A stretch of 64,000 bases of DNA from Chitinophaga eiseniae (GTDB lineage: Bacteria > Bacteroidota > Bacteroidia > Chitinophagales > Chitinophagaceae), in NCBI RefSeq assembly GCF_900167135.1, contig NZ_FUWZ01000001.1:2317326-2381325 (forward strand). The letters run 5' to 3'. Below, one piece after another: positions 17,634 to 27,107 of this stretch (the stretch's first letter is position 1; the number at the start of each line of letters is the position of its first letter). The notes beneath the pieces were generated by a model. The model was given only the letters and a program-made list of their open reading frames with translations, made no database searches and was not told the origin of the DNA. A program made the position numbers and the translations under genes.

Positions 17634-18131
17634 TTAGGGTATGATACTCAATCGTTTAGCTTTTTCCACGGCTTGTGTCCTTCTTTTGACGTCCAGTTTT
17701 TCAAATACGCGGGAGGCGTGGGTTTTGATGGTGTTCAGGGAAACGAACAGGCGGCCGGCGATCTCCTGGTTACTGAGACCATCGGCCATGAGCTGCAGCA
17801 CTTCCAGTTCCCGGCCGCTAAGGCCGAGCCGGTCCAATTCTACTGTGTTCATGGAGAAGGTCGCCGGCGCAGATACCGGTACCGGTTTTTCCACGATCAC
17901 GGTTTGCACTTTCGGCCGGGCCAGTTTCAATGAGAGCCATACACCCAGCGCCGTAAAAATAACGGCCACCATGCCGATATAAATTTCCATGGCATGATGA
18001 ATAATCAGGAAACGCAGTTCCAGCCATTTCAGGAGAAATAGAAGAACGGCCAGGGAGAGGCCGTAGAGGATGTTTTGCCTGTTTCTGGTGATGGCGTGCC
18101 ACTTCATGCGTAACTCGTTTGCTGTCAACAT
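17634..18131 (-). CDS. Membrane-anchored LuxR-type DNA-binding protein
   Basis: 165 residues. Two membrane helices (about 22-40 and 48-68) precede a cytoplasmic LuxR helix-turn-helix (about 103-160) with LSGRELEVLQLMADGLSNQE and LNTIKTHASRVFEKL. There is no receiver domain. It probably regulates the downstream DUF4199/VOC genes while attached to the inner membrane; the signal is unknown. Confidence 0.9.
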   Translation of the reverse strand: MLTANELRMKWHAITRNRQNILYGLSLAVLLFLLKWLELRFLIIHHAMEIYIGMVAVIFTALGVWLSLKLARPKVQTVIVEKPVPVSAPATFSMNTVELDRLGLSGRELEVLQLMADGLSNQEIAGRLFVSLNTIKTHASRVFEKLDVKRRTQAVEKAKRLSIIP

Positions 18132-18162
18132 AAAGTTATCATATTTAGCGCAAAAGGGATGG

Positions 18163-18387
18163 TCAGCGTTGTTCCGGCGCCAGTGACCATCCTTTCTCCG
18201 CTAAGGCCGCTTTGATAGCGGCGATGCCGTGAGGTCCCATACCATGCAGGCGCTTCAGGAATGATTCGGTGACGGCTTTAAGTTGTGGCAGGCTGGTATA
18301 ACCGGCGTTATGCAGGGCACGCAGGGCAGGTTGGGATAATCCGGATGGCAGTTCGCCGTGTGGAATGCGCGCAGATTTTTTAACCAT
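18163..18387 (-). CDS. Small helix-hairpin-helix (RNA polymerase alpha-CTD-like) protein
   Basis: 74 residues from the ATG at 18387 (an upstream extension to 18456 is not convincing). LSQPALRALHNAGYTSLPQL followed by LHGMGPHGIAAIKAAL is the helix-hairpin-helix pattern of the polymerase alpha C-terminal domain and related small DNA-binding proteins. It probably binds DNA; role unknown. Confidence 0.82.
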   Translation of the reverse strand: MVKKSARIPHGELPSGLSQPALRALHNAGYTSLPQLKAVTESFLKRLHGMGPHGIAAIKAALAEKGWSLAPEQR

Positions 18388-18669
18388 GTTGCTGTTGAAT
18401 TGGTGAAACGCTAAAATAAATAAGAATCGGTGAAGCCTGCAGGGCAAGTCCGTCAATCAGGGGGCCTCCCTGCGACAAAACTTTTCCGTGGTCCGGGATG
18501 TATTAAATTATGGTTTCCTGTAATAGACGCAGTAACATTTAAATATCCTTGTGCGTTGTACTGCTTTTGCCGGCCTCAGACAAGTGGCAGGACCATTAAA
18601 GTTTGACTATTAAGCTATTATTTATCAAAAAATGATAAAAACTGTTGGTCGAAACATATGATTGTTCAA

Positions 18670-18699
18670 TTGCATACAAGATAAAATAAATTACATTTG
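18670..18699 (+). promoter_or_regulatory. Promoter of the PrcB-like gene
   Basis: TTG at 18670-18672 and TACATTTG at 18692-18699, spacer 19 bases. The -7 box covers an in-frame TTG at 18697, which rules that codon out as the start and supports the ATG at 18724. Confidence 0.7.
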
Positions 18700-18723
18700 A
18701 CACCAGAAAAATTCAATTTTCCC

Positions 18724-19605
18724 ATGAACAGACGTACTGTTATTGCATTGCCATTGGTTTGCCTGACGCTTCACAGCACTCTCGCCAGCCAGGCTGCAAA
18801 TGTTTACCCCGCTACGGAAACCGTTGCCACCGCCATGAACAGGGCTGATCAGCCCAAAGCGGCCAAAGCGATCACCTACGGTCAGGGTATAGACCTGATT
18901 GTAAAAGGGCTGGGCCTCAATATTGACAACATCCGGTTTATTAAAGAACCGAAGGCCACCGACTACTGCCAATATGCAGACAATAAGGCGTCTTACGCCC
19001 AGTCTGTAATTATTGCGGCCAACAACGGTATTACGCTGGACCGTAAACAACGTTTCAATACACCGATGACCCGGGAGCAGTTTGCCCTTGCGCTGGAAGA
19101 GGCGATGGAGCATACCGGCCCGTACCCGATGAACATGATGTGGATCAACATCGGAGACGCTGCTGCTTTCGTTAACAAAGACAAAAGCAACAACGCTGTA
19201 CAGGCGCTGATTAAATTCGGCGTGGTAAAGCTGGAGAGAAATAATTTCCGCCCCCGGGCTTATGTTACACCCGCAGAAGCCAATGCCATGGTGGCAAAAG
19301 CCGCTGCATTCGTAAAAGAACACAAACAACGCGTGGAAGAACATCAACAGCAAAACGAGGTAACGGTAACGACTACCCCGGTAAATGCACAGGTAAACAG
19401 TGTGGTACTGTCCAGAGGCAGCCAGCCTAATTCCGGCTACCAGATCGCCATCACCGGTATCGACTTCGCCGAAGGCACTGCTACCGTGCGTTACAAGCTC
19501 TCCAACCCGGAAGAAGGAAAAATGTACATGCAGGTGATCACGGAGCCTAAAGCCGAAACCTTTGTGGGCAGCGCTTATAAAGTAGTATTACAGCAAGATA
19601 AATAA
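18724..19605 (+). CDS. Exported SLH-like/PrcB_C domain protein
   Basis: 293 residues. Signal peptide MNRRTVIALPLVCLTLHSTL..., then about 160 residues with two SLH-like helical segments (DNKASYAQSVIIAANNGI, TPMTREQFALALEEA), a charged linker rich in Gln, and a C-terminal PrcB_C-like beta domain (SGYQIAITGIDFAEGTATV, YMQVITEPK). PrcB in spirochetes is a protease-complex accessory lipoprotein; here no protease gene is adjacent, so the parallel is structural only. The next gene starts eight bases downstream. Confidence 0.82.
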   Translation: MNRRTVIALPLVCLTLHSTLASQAANVYPATETVATAMNRADQPKAAKAITYGQGIDLIVKGLGLNIDNIRFIKEPKATDYCQYADNKASYAQSVIIAANNGITLDRKQRFNTPMTREQFALALEEAMEHTGPYPMNMMWINIGDAAAFVNKDKSNNAVQALIKFGVVKLERNNFRPRAYVTPAEANAMVAKAAAFVKEHKQRVEEHQQQNEVTVTTTPVNAQVNSVVLSRGSQPNSGYQIAITGIDFAEGTATVRYKLSNPEEGKMYMQVITEPKAETFVGSAYKVVLQQDK

Positions 19606-19613
19606 TAAATAGC

Positions 19614-20243
19614 GTGGGACTGGACCTGTATCATTTTAAACCTTGTGCGATGCCTGCCGGTAAACCGGCCGCGATCAGTTTCTCCCTGGAGGAGCTGGCG
19701 GAGGCGGATACGCCGGCAGTATTCCTGGAAAAACATCAGCATCTGCTGGTGCAGGTGTCCGTCCCGCCTGATACTTTCTCCATTTTTATTGTAGCCAGTG
19801 AGCAACAGCAGCAGGTTGTCGAACAACAGTTCGGCATACATGACAACTGCCGGTTGCTCACTGGTACCATGGAATCGCTGGCGCCGATGATCAGCGAAAT
19901 AGAAAAAGAACTGCAATTAACGGCAACGCCCACCATTATTACACGGGACCTTCATCATGGTACAGCTACTTTTACCTATCAGCTGGTCCAATACCGGACC
20001 GTCTATCCCGACCAGACGCTGCTGCATTTTGCGACATACGGGCACCAGTGTGCACAGATGAATGCCCGGTTCTATGAAGACTTTACCAACGACCGGATGT
20101 ATTTCTTAAAGGCTGATGTACTGCGTGCTTACGGATACATTCAGCCTGCGAAAGGAGCTGAAGCGTCTACCCCTCACAATTTTCAGAAAGACTTCATCGA
20201 TAATTTCGAAGAAGGCACCAGCATTTTTTATCCCGGCTGGTAA
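19614..20243 (+). CDS. Hypothetical 209-residue protein
   Basis: Starts with GTG (MGLDLYHFKP). Acidic and soluble, with no signal peptide. MGLDLYH starts are common in Bacteroidota proteins of unknown function; nothing catalytic is visible. The C-terminal half (QMNARFYEDFTNDRMYF, FQKDFIDNFEEGTSIFYPGW) looks like a compact domain. It is eight bases behind the PrcB-like gene, so probably the second gene of an operon. Confidence 0.78.
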   Translation: MGLDLYHFKPCAMPAGKPAAISFSLEELAEADTPAVFLEKHQHLLVQVSVPPDTFSIFIVASEQQQQVVEQQFGIHDNCRLLTGTMESLAPMISEIEKELQLTATPTIITRDLHHGTATFTYQLVQYRTVYPDQTLLHFATYGHQCAQMNARFYEDFTNDRMYFLKADVLRAYGYIQPAKGAEASTPHNFQKDFIDNFEEGTSIFYPGW

Positions 20244-20248
20244 TATGC

Positions 20249-21067
20249 TTACAGGAACAAATCCGGCTGCAGTTTTCCTCCAGGCGTCACATTGTAGTGC
20301 GCCAGGTCTGTAATCCCTTCTGCTTTTAACACCGCTTCATCAATAAAATTATTTCCTGTACAGGACGCCGCAGGTTTGCCCAGAATATAAAAAGCGGCAT
20401 CCGCCATGATGTCGGGTTTGCGGCTTATTTTCATCAGGGCTTCTCCGCCCAGCAGGTTCTTGATAGCCGCTGTAGCGATGGTAGTGGCCGGCCACAGGGA
20501 GTTGGCGGCAATACCGGCGGACTTCAGCTCTTCCGCCCATCCCAGCGTGAGCATGCTCATATTGTATTTACTGATGGTATATGCCACGTGTGGTCCCAGC
20601 CATTTGGGGGAGAGGTTCACCGGGGGCGACAGGGTGAGGATATGCGGGTTGTTGCCTTTTTTGAGATAGGGGATACAATGTTGGGTAACTAAGAAGGTAC
20701 CTCTCACATTGATATCATACATCAGGTCGAAACGTTTGGCCGGTGTTTGTTCGGTGTTTGTCAACTGGATGGCCGAAGCGTTATTGATGACCACGTCGAT
20801 GCCGCCGAATTTTTCAGCTGCCTGTTGCACGGCCTGTTGTATCTGGTCTTCCTCGCGGATATCCACTTTTACCGGCAGGGCTTTACCGCCGGCTTTCTCC
20901 ACGGCTTCCGCCACAGAAAAGATGGTGCCGCCCAGGCGGGGATCTTCTTCGGTGCTTTTAGCGGCGATCACGATATTAGCGCCGGCGGCGGCCAGTTTCA
21001 GGGCGATGGCTTCACCGATGCCTCTGCTGGCGCCGGTAATAAAAATAGTGCGGTTTTGAAAGGTCAT
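20249..21067 (-). CDS. Short-chain dehydrogenase, HSDL2-like
   Basis: 272 residues. Rossmann motif FITGASRGIGEAIALKLA at 9-26, cofactor-region NNASAI, and catalytic Tyr-Lys in VAYTISKYNMSML. The long substrate loop and the ASCTGNNFIDEAVL tail match hydroxysteroid-dehydrogenase-like protein 2 relatives, which are tied to fatty-acyl metabolism. It ends five bases from the convergent hypothetical gene. Confidence 0.92.
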   Translation of the reverse strand: MTFQNRTIFITGASRGIGEAIALKLAAAGANIVIAAKSTEEDPRLGGTIFSVAEAVEKAGGKALPVKVDIREEDQIQQAVQQAAEKFGGIDVVINNASAIQLTNTEQTPAKRFDLMYDINVRGTFLVTQHCIPYLKKGNNPHILTLSPPVNLSPKWLGPHVAYTISKYNMSMLTLGWAEELKSAGIAANSLWPATTIATAAIKNLLGGEALMKISRKPDIMADAAFYILGKPAASCTGNNFIDEAVLKAEGITDLAHYNVTPGGKLQPDLFL

Positions 21068-21099
21068 ATCAGGCTGCTTTTGTTGGGTGTACGAAAAGT

Positions 21100-22431
21100 T
21101 TATGGCCGGATTTTTTTACCGGCTTTATAGACCGTCACGATGTGGCGGGTATTTTTAATGTCTTTCTCCGGGCTGCCGGCCAGTACCAGCAGGTCGGCCA
21201 CCTGTCCGGGGGCGATGGTGCCGGTGTTGGGCAGTTTCAGCACCTGGGCGGCGTTGCGGGTGCCCACGCTGATAGCTTCCAGCGGCGTCAGTCCTGCCTG
21301 TACCATCAGTTCCAGTTCCAGGTGTTCTGAAAAGCCCTGTGCTCTCACGGGCGTTGCGCCGGAGTCGGTGCCCATGGCTACCATAATGCCGGCGCGGTAG
21401 ATGCGGCGGAGGTTGCGCAGCGCTGTTTCGAAAGCCGTTTTGTTTTTGGCAAAAGCGGGAGACTGCCGCAGTTGCTGTTGATATTTTGGAGAAGTGATCA
21501 TCTCGTATACGCCCGGCTCTAATGAGCGTTTGAAGAAATCGTCGTGTAGCCATTCGGGTTGGCGTGCGTAGATATAGGCGTATTCATCGAGCGACAACGT
21601 GGGGACGTACACGATGCCTTTCGATTTCATGGTTTGCAGCAGCTGTTCATCGATGTCTTTGTCGCGGATGCTGTGCGCGAAAATATCCACGCCGGCAGTG
21701 GCCAGCTGTTGCGCGTCTGCTGCGTAATACAGATGCGAAGCTGCCCTGATGCCGTGTTTATGCGCTTCGGAGATGATTGCCTGGTATACTGCGGGTTCCA
21801 TTTTCTTAAAGTGTCCGCCAAAATCATCTACCCATAGTTTTATCACGTCGGGGCGTACCTGCGCTACCTTATCCATGGCCGGGGCCACGTCAGCGACGGT
21901 AGCGGGGCGATTGACGAGGTCCATGCCATAGTCTGCCGGCGGCGCGGCATCAGGCACGCCGAAGCCATAGCCGGCGGAATGCAGGCGGGCGCCGGGCAGC
22001 TGGCCGGTGGCGGAGGAGTCGCGCAGGCCACTGTCAAACAGCAGGGGCCGGTCGGTACCCATGGCCAGCACGTGTAACACGCCATAGTTGGCATATTGCT
22101 GTAGCTGCCGCAGTATATTTTCCCGCGTATAGTTGACGGCGTTGGTGGTGGTACCCCTGAGGGTGCCTACATGCGTATGTACGCTGATCAGCGCCGGCAT
22201 CACGGTTTTACCGCTCAGGTCCACCACTGTGGCGCCCGGAGCGTTCAAACGGGGACCTACCGCGGCGATAGTGTCTGCCTGTAGCAGAATGTCGGTATGT
22301 TGCCGCGGGCGGCTGCCGGTACCGTCTATCACGGTGGCGTTTTTCAGAAGTATCGTCTGCGCTGTGGCGGTTGTTCCCGACAACAGGGCTGCTGTTATCA
22401 TCAGTGCAGAAAAGGTGTTGGTCATCCTCAT
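21100..22431 (-). CDS. Exported amidohydrolase family protein
   Basis: 443 residues with a signal peptide ending TATAQ. The metal-dependent amidohydrolase pattern is present but altered: the usual HxH appears as ISVHTHVG, later His in AASHLYYAAD and DIFAHSIRD, and the catalytic Asp in VAMGTDSGATP. The C-terminal composite-barrel strand IAPGQVADLLVLAGSP is typical of imidazolonepropionase-like amidohydrolases. Likely a periplasmic hydrolase of a cyclic amide or peptide derivative; substrate unknown. The SDR gene lies 32 bases downstream on the same strand. Confidence 0.9.
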   Translation of the reverse strand: MRMTNTFSALMITAALLSGTTATAQTILLKNATVIDGTGSRPRQHTDILLQADTIAAVGPRLNAPGATVVDLSGKTVMPALISVHTHVGTLRGTTTNAVNYTRENILRQLQQYANYGVLHVLAMGTDRPLLFDSGLRDSSATGQLPGARLHSAGYGFGVPDAAPPADYGMDLVNRPATVADVAPAMDKVAQVRPDVIKLWVDDFGGHFKKMEPAVYQAIISEAHKHGIRAASHLYYAADAQQLATAGVDIFAHSIRDKDIDEQLLQTMKSKGIVYVPTLSLDEYAYIYARQPEWLHDDFFKRSLEPGVYEMITSPKYQQQLRQSPAFAKNKTAFETALRNLRRIYRAGIMVAMGTDSGATPVRAQGFSEHLELELMVQAGLTPLEAISVGTRNAAQVLKLPNTGTIAPGQVADLLVLAGSPEKDIKNTRHIVTVYKAGKKIRP

Positions 22432-22544
22432 CGGTTTTATAGATCTATCTTAAATATAACCCAGACTGCATAAACTACCATGTAAAATTTTGCAGGACAT
22501 TTTACCGGTTTTGCAGAGAAACCATCGGATATCACACAATACCG

Positions 22545-22575
22545 TTGGCTGACGCGGACTGAGCGGCTATTTTTG
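22545..22575 (+). promoter_or_regulatory. Promoter of the ABC/LytS/LytTR operon
   Basis: TTG at 22545-22547 and TATTTTTG at 22568-22575, spacer 20 bases, 22 bases before the ABC ATPase start. Confidence 0.72.
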
Positions 22576-22597
22576 GACAGTCATCATTTTTTTATGT

Positions 22598-23506
22598 ATG
22601 GATTACTGTATTGAAGTAGCCGATCTGGCTTACCAGTTCAGAGACGGCACCCCTGTGCTGCGAAACATAGCGTTGCGGGTACCGCAGGGCGCTATCTATG
22701 GTTTTCTCGGCCCTAACGGTGCCGGCAAAACGACAACGCTTCGCCTGATCACCGGGTTACTGCGTATGCAGACGGGCGCGGTGCGTATGCTGGGACAGTC
22801 TTTCCGGGAGCATCGCCTGGAGGTGCTGCGGCAGACGGGCTGCCTGATCGAAAGCCCTGCTATCTACGAGCATCTGAGCGCGGTGGAAAACCTGCTGGTG
22901 CTGCAGCGTATCTATCAATGTCCGAAGTCTGATATGATGGAGGTGTTGCAAACGGTGGGACTGGCGGCGGTGGCCAGCAAAAAGGCCGGGCAATTTTCGC
23001 TGGGCATGAAGCAGCGGCTGGCGCTGGCCATGGCCATGCTGCACCGTCCGAAACTGCTGATACTGGACGAGCCTACCAATGGGCTGGACCCCAACGGTAT
23101 CATCGAGATGCGCGAGTTGCTAAAGAAGATCAACCGCGAGCAGGGGACCAGCATTCTGATTTCCAGTCACCTGCTGCCGGAAGTAGAGCGGCTGGCCACC
23201 CATATCGGTGTTATCAGCCAGGGGCGCATGGTGTTTGAAGGCAGCCTGGAGCAACTGTCGGGGCTGCGGCAGCAGGTGAGGGGCTATCTGCTGGACACCA
23301 CCAACAATGCGGCGGCGCTGGAGCTGCTGGTTGCCCGGAACGTGCAGGTTGTTGCCGATGCCGGCAGGATACAGGTGCCTGCGTTGCCGGTGGCGGCCAT
23401 TGCGGAGCTGAACAGTCACCTGGTGCAGCGCGGTATCGGCGTATTCGGCATTCAGCCGGTAAAAAACGATCTCGAAACGATTTTTATGGACCTCATTCAA
23501 TCCTGA
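22598..23506 (+). CDS. ABC transporter ATP-binding protein
   Basis: 302 residues. Walker A GPNGAGKTTT, signature FSLGMKQRLALAMAM, Walker B LLILDEPTNGLDPNG, and an H-loop SSHLLPEV. The C-terminal 90 residues match the BcrA/CcmA-type drug or peptide exporters. It is the first gene of a tight four-gene operon with its membrane partner (three bases away) and a two-component system, an arrangement typical of peptide-antibiotic sensing and export. Confidence 0.94.
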   Translation: MDYCIEVADLAYQFRDGTPVLRNIALRVPQGAIYGFLGPNGAGKTTTLRLITGLLRMQTGAVRMLGQSFREHRLEVLRQTGCLIESPAIYEHLSAVENLLVLQRIYQCPKSDMMEVLQTVGLAAVASKKAGQFSLGMKQRLALAMAMLHRPKLLILDEPTNGLDPNGIIEMRELLKKINREQGTSILISSHLLPEVERLATHIGVISQGRMVFEGSLEQLSGLRQQVRGYLLDTTNNAAALELLVARNVQVVADAGRIQVPALPVAAIAELNSHLVQRGIGVFGIQPVKNDLETIFMDLIQS

Positions 23507-23509
23507 ACC

Positions 23510-24283
23510 ATGATAGCATATCTCCATAGTGTACAGAGTGAGTGGATCAAGCGAAGGCACAGTGCCGCCGCCTGGCTGACGATCATCGGTGGTACACTGG
23601 TGCCGGTCATCGTGCTGTGTATCCGTTTTTATTATTTCGATCTGCTGGCCAAACAGAACGCGTCAGCAGATATTTGGGTGCAACTGTACAACCGCTCCTG
23701 GCAGTACATGGGCTTCTTTCTGCTGCCCATCGGCGTGATCCTGGTGACCAGCCTGATCACGCAACTGGAGACCCGCAGCAACGCCTGGAAGCTGTTGCAC
23801 GTAACACCACAACGGTTTACCACTATTTTCCTGGCCAAACTAACGGTTATTCTGGTGATGTTACTGTTTTTCTTCCTGTTGTTTAACATCGGCATTTACC
23901 TGACGGGCGTGTTGCCGGCGTTATTGGTGAAGGGGGTGCCTTTCCCCTCAGCTCCTTTCCCCTGGCTGAGATACCTGTATGGCAACGGACAATTCCTGCT
24001 GGCCTGCCTGCCCATCGTGGCGTTGCAGTTCCTGTTGGGATTACTGTACCGGAATTTTATGGTGCCAATAGGCATAGGGTTGGGCCTGTACATCGTGTCT
24101 GTTATTGTGTTCCAGTGGAAATACAGTTACATTATTCCCTACATTTACTGCGTACTGGTATTTAACGACGGTTTTCACCAGGTGGTGAGGCCTGCTAGTC
24201 TTTATGCCTTGGCTGCGGGGTATTTTGGTATGTTCTGCGTAGTGGCCTATGCGTTATATATCTGTAAAAAAGAAAAAGGATAA
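23510..24283 (+). CDS. ABC-2 type permease
   Basis: 257 residues with six predicted membrane helices and an N-terminal cytoplasmic start MIAYLHSVQSEWIKRRHSAA, the classic opening of BcrB/LanF-like permeases. It partners the preceding ATPase. The complex may export or sense lipid-linked or peptide compounds; this is inferred from family and operon only. Confidence 0.9.
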   Translation: MIAYLHSVQSEWIKRRHSAAAWLTIIGGTLVPVIVLCIRFYYFDLLAKQNASADIWVQLYNRSWQYMGFFLLPIGVILVTSLITQLETRSNAWKLLHVTPQRFTTIFLAKLTVILVMLLFFFLLFNIGIYLTGVLPALLVKGVPFPSAPFPWLRYLYGNGQFLLACLPIVALQFLLGLLYRNFMVPIGIGLGLYIVSVIVFQWKYSYIIPYIYCVLVFNDGFHQVVRPASLYALAAGYFGMFCVVAYALYICKKEKG

Positions 24284-24286
24284 TCT

Positions 24287-25309
24287 ATGAAAAAGACGGT
24301 TATAGTCCTCCTGCATATCGGTTACTGGATGATGTACAGTTTCCTGATTTTTCTTTTCATGATGATTGTCAGCAAAGGAAAGTTCGCCACAGTGGACCCG
24401 CTCAGTATGATTCCGATCACAATTCTTTGTTACGTGCCGGCTTTTCAGGGCTTCTATATTTTTTATGGCCTGTTGTTCAAACGTTATCTGCATCCCCAGC
24501 GAATAGCGTGGTTGTTTCTGACAGGCATGGCTGCTACGCTTGCGAGCGGATTGATCACGGTATTACTGCTGCTGCCGTTCTTTGGCCCTTACAGCCACAG
24601 CCTCCAGGTGTTTATGCTGATGTTGGCAGCAGCGGGTCTGGCTGCTATTCATGGTATTCTCGGATTGGTGTTGAAAGGTTTTATCAGCTGGTATAATGAC
24701 ATCAAAATAAAAGAAGAACTTAACAGGAGAAATTACGAAACATCTATGGCCCTGATCAAAGCACAGATCAACCCTCATTTTTTGTTTAATACGATTAATA
24801 ATATAGATGTGCTGATGTCGAAAGACGCAGAGAAAGCCTCGGTGTATCTGAATAAATTATCCGGGATCATGCGGTTTATGTTATATGAAACCAATGGGGA
24901 ACTGATACCGCTGTCGCGGGAGATGACTTACATCGATCAATATATTGAGTTACAGCGGATCCGTTCTTCCAATGCCACTTATGTTACTTATGAAGTGGAC
25001 GGAACGCCTGGTAATCGTATGATTGCGCCGATGCTGTTTATTTCCTATATTGAAAATGCCTTTAAACATGCAGAGCATAAAAAGGCGGAAAACGCGATAC
25101 AGATACGGTTGCAGATAGAGGCAGACCGGATGGTGTTCGTCTGCCGCAACCTTTACAGCCTGACGACGCCAATGAAGCAGGAGCATAACGGGCTGGGCAA
25201 CGAGTTATTGCAAAAGCGGTTGCAGCTGCTGTACCCCGGCCGGCATGAACTGAATGTCAGCCGGGAAGAAGGTGTTTACCAGGTAAATCTCATATTACAG
25301 GACGCATGA
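24287..25309 (+). CDS. LytS-like sensor histidine kinase
   Basis: 340 residues. Four membrane helices (residues 5-135), then a His_kinase domain with the phospho-acceptor in LIKAQINPHFLFNTINNIDV and an HATPase-like part with FISYIENAFKHA (N-box) and GLGNELLQKRL (G-box). No extracytoplasmic sensor domain is visible, so signals may come from the adjacent ABC transporter. Three bases separate it from the permease gene, and it overlaps the regulator gene by four. Confidence 0.93.
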   Translation: MKKTVIVLLHIGYWMMYSFLIFLFMMIVSKGKFATVDPLSMIPITILCYVPAFQGFYIFYGLLFKRYLHPQRIAWLFLTGMAATLASGLITVLLLLPFFGPYSHSLQVFMLMLAAAGLAAIHGILGLVLKGFISWYNDIKIKEELNRRNYETSMALIKAQINPHFLFNTINNIDVLMSKDAEKASVYLNKLSGIMRFMLYETNGELIPLSREMTYIDQYIELQRIRSSNATYVTYEVDGTPGNRMIAPMLFISYIENAFKHAEHKKAENAIQIRLQIEADRMVFVCRNLYSLTTPMKQEHNGLGNELLQKRLQLLYPGRHELNVSREEGVYQVNLILQDA

Positions 25310-25992
25310 AAATCAGTTGTATCATAGTAGAAGATGAGCCGCTGGCCATGGAGCGGGCGAAGGAGTACGTGGAGAAGCTGCCTTATCTGCAGCTGCTGGC
25401 TACTTTCGACAACGGCGCTGATGCGATGGTATACCTTCGCCTGCATCCTGTGCAGCTCATCCTGCTGGATATCAATATCCCCGGTATCTCCGGCATACAG
25501 TTGCTGGAAGCGGCCAACACGCGCTGCGAAGTGGTGCTGATCACTGCTTATGAGGAATATGCCGTGAAAGGATATGAGTTGAACGTGACGGACTATCTTC
25601 TGAAGCCCTATACTTTCGACCGGTTTATACTGGCTATGGATAAGGTGCAGCATAACCTGCAACGGCAGGCGCCTGCCGCGCCGGCATATATCTTCATTAA
25701 AACCTCATGGAAGCTGGAGAAAGTATCGCTCGATGATATTTTGTACATCGAAGGGCGGCGCGATTACCGTAAAGTATATACGCAGCAGAAGCAGATCATG
25801 ACCTTGCAGCCATTCGGCTGGTTTGAGCAGGAACTGCCGCCACAGCAGGTCTGCAGGGTACATAAGTCGTATATGGTGGCCATCGCCAAAATAGACAGCA
25901 TTGAAAAAGATGGTATCCGGATGGGTGATGCCATTATCCCGGTGTCGGAGACCTACCGCAAACAGTTTTACGCGCTGATTACGCGCGGCTGA
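25306..25992 (+). CDS. LytTR response regulator
   Basis: 228 residues. Receiver domain with IVEDEP acidic pair, phospho-acceptor Asp in LILLDINIPG and Lys in DYLLKPYTF. The C-terminal LytTR domain starts near residue 130 with IFIKTSWKLEKVSLDDILYI and contains CRVHKSYMVAI. It forms a pair with the upstream LytS-like kinase. The last 14 bases overlap the convergent membrane protein gene. Confidence 0.95.
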   Translation: MKISCIIVEDEPLAMERAKEYVEKLPYLQLLATFDNGADAMVYLRLHPVQLILLDINIPGISGIQLLEAANTRCEVVLITAYEEYAVKGYELNVTDYLLKPYTFDRFILAMDKVQHNLQRQAPAAPAYIFIKTSWKLEKVSLDDILYIEGRRDYRKVYTQQKQIMTLQPFGWFEQELPPQQVCRVHKSYMVAIAKIDSIEKDGIRMGDAIIPVSETYRKQFYALITRG

Positions 25993-26509
25993 TTTTTCTA
26001 CGGGTAAACCAGTAGCAAATCACGAAGAAGAGAAGGGCGATGAGAAGCCTGTACCATTTCTCCATGGGAGCTTCTTTGTTGTTGAAAAAATAATAGCCTT
26101 TCCACGCCCAGGCGGCAATCCATTCGGCTATAGTACTCATGTGGGTGATCGCCGGTACGCTGACGATCAGCAGGCAGGTAAACCATACAGCAGCATTGCG
26201 TTTAGGAGAGAAAGCGGATGCAGGCACCAGACCTAACAGCAATATAACGATCAGCGCATACTTTACCCAAACGTAAATGGAACTGCGGATGGGATCATCG
26301 TAGGTTTCCATGACAACAGAACCGTAGAAGAAAATCAGTATTCCCAGCGGAATCAGGCCCATAATGGCATATGCGGTGTTGGCTATACGAAGATAGGGGG
26401 AGCGTATGTTTTTTAATGCAGGGACAAATACGGAGGCTATCAGGAAAAGAACGAGAGAAACAGCGCAGCCGTCTATCAGATAAGTCAGGATATCCCAGGT
26501 ATGTTGCAT
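25979..26509 (-). CDS. Membrane protein, copy 2 of a tandem pair
   Basis: 176 residues from the ATG at 26509. Five predicted membrane helices. Its opening MQHTWDILTYLIDGCAVSLV aligns with that of the gene upstream (MEHVWNALNYLIAGYVFAII), and both end with an aromatic helix and a basic RRK tail. I do not recognise the family. Confidence 0.8.
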   Translation of the reverse strand: MQHTWDILTYLIDGCAVSLVLFLIASVFVPALKNIRSPYLRIANTAYAIMGLIPLGILIFFYGSVVMETYDDPIRSSIYVWVKYALIVILLLGLVPASAFSPKRNAAVWFTCLLIVSVPAITHMSTIAEWIAAWAWKGYYFFNNKEAPMEKWYRLLIALLFFVICYWFTRRKISRA

Positions 26510-26546
26510 GGAGACAGTAGTTGTCCTGTAAAATACAGAAAAAAAA

Positions 26547-27062
26547 TTATGATGACGGCGTACCATCTGTTTTACGCCGGGCATAAATATAGCAGCCGGT
26601 AAAATACAGTATGGTGGTGGTAATCACTTCAGGATAAGGTACTCTGGATAACCGTGCGACAGCACGCCTGTGTTCAAAGGCTGCGAGAAGCTGTGTGGTA
26701 TTGTATTCTATTATGTTAATTAATATCAGGCATGTCATTAGTAGTACAAAGCTCAGTCCACTGGTAAACCGTTTACTTAAAAGCACTACCATGGCAATGG
26801 TGCCGAGGCATAGTATCTGGGGAACGGCCAACGGGGGATAGCTAAGGAAGAAATGGTTGGTGTCGCCATGTTCGATCATCAGCCATAACATGATGGCAGC
26901 TTTGAGCAGCGCTATAACGGCTGCCGCTTTATTGGCCGTTATCAGGTAAGCCATCCGCATGTTCCTGAGTGCCTGAACGTAGGGGTGGCAGGCGATAAAG
27001 AGGATAATAGCAAATACATAACCGGCAATCAGGTAATTGAGGGCGTTCCAAACGTGTTCCAT
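26547..27062 (-). CDS. Membrane protein, copy 1 of a tandem pair
   Basis: 171 residues from the ATG at 27062 (an in-frame start at 27101 is less likely). Five predicted membrane helices and the same layout as the paralogue 37 bases downstream, with an ALRNMRMAYL segment corresponding to ALKNIRSPYL. The pair has diverged strongly, so the duplication is old. Function unknown. Confidence 0.8.
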   Translation of the reverse strand: MEHVWNALNYLIAGYVFAIILFIACHPYVQALRNMRMAYLITANKAAAVIALLKAAIMLWLMIEHGDTNHFFLSYPPLAVPQILCLGTIAMVVLLSKRFTSGLSFVLLMTCLILINIIEYNTTQLLAAFEHRRAVARLSRVPYPEVITTTILYFTGCYIYARRKTDGTPSS

Positions 27063-27107
27063 TATGGGTATAAGGTTGTTACTTTGTAAAAGTACAGACA
27101 ATCACAT

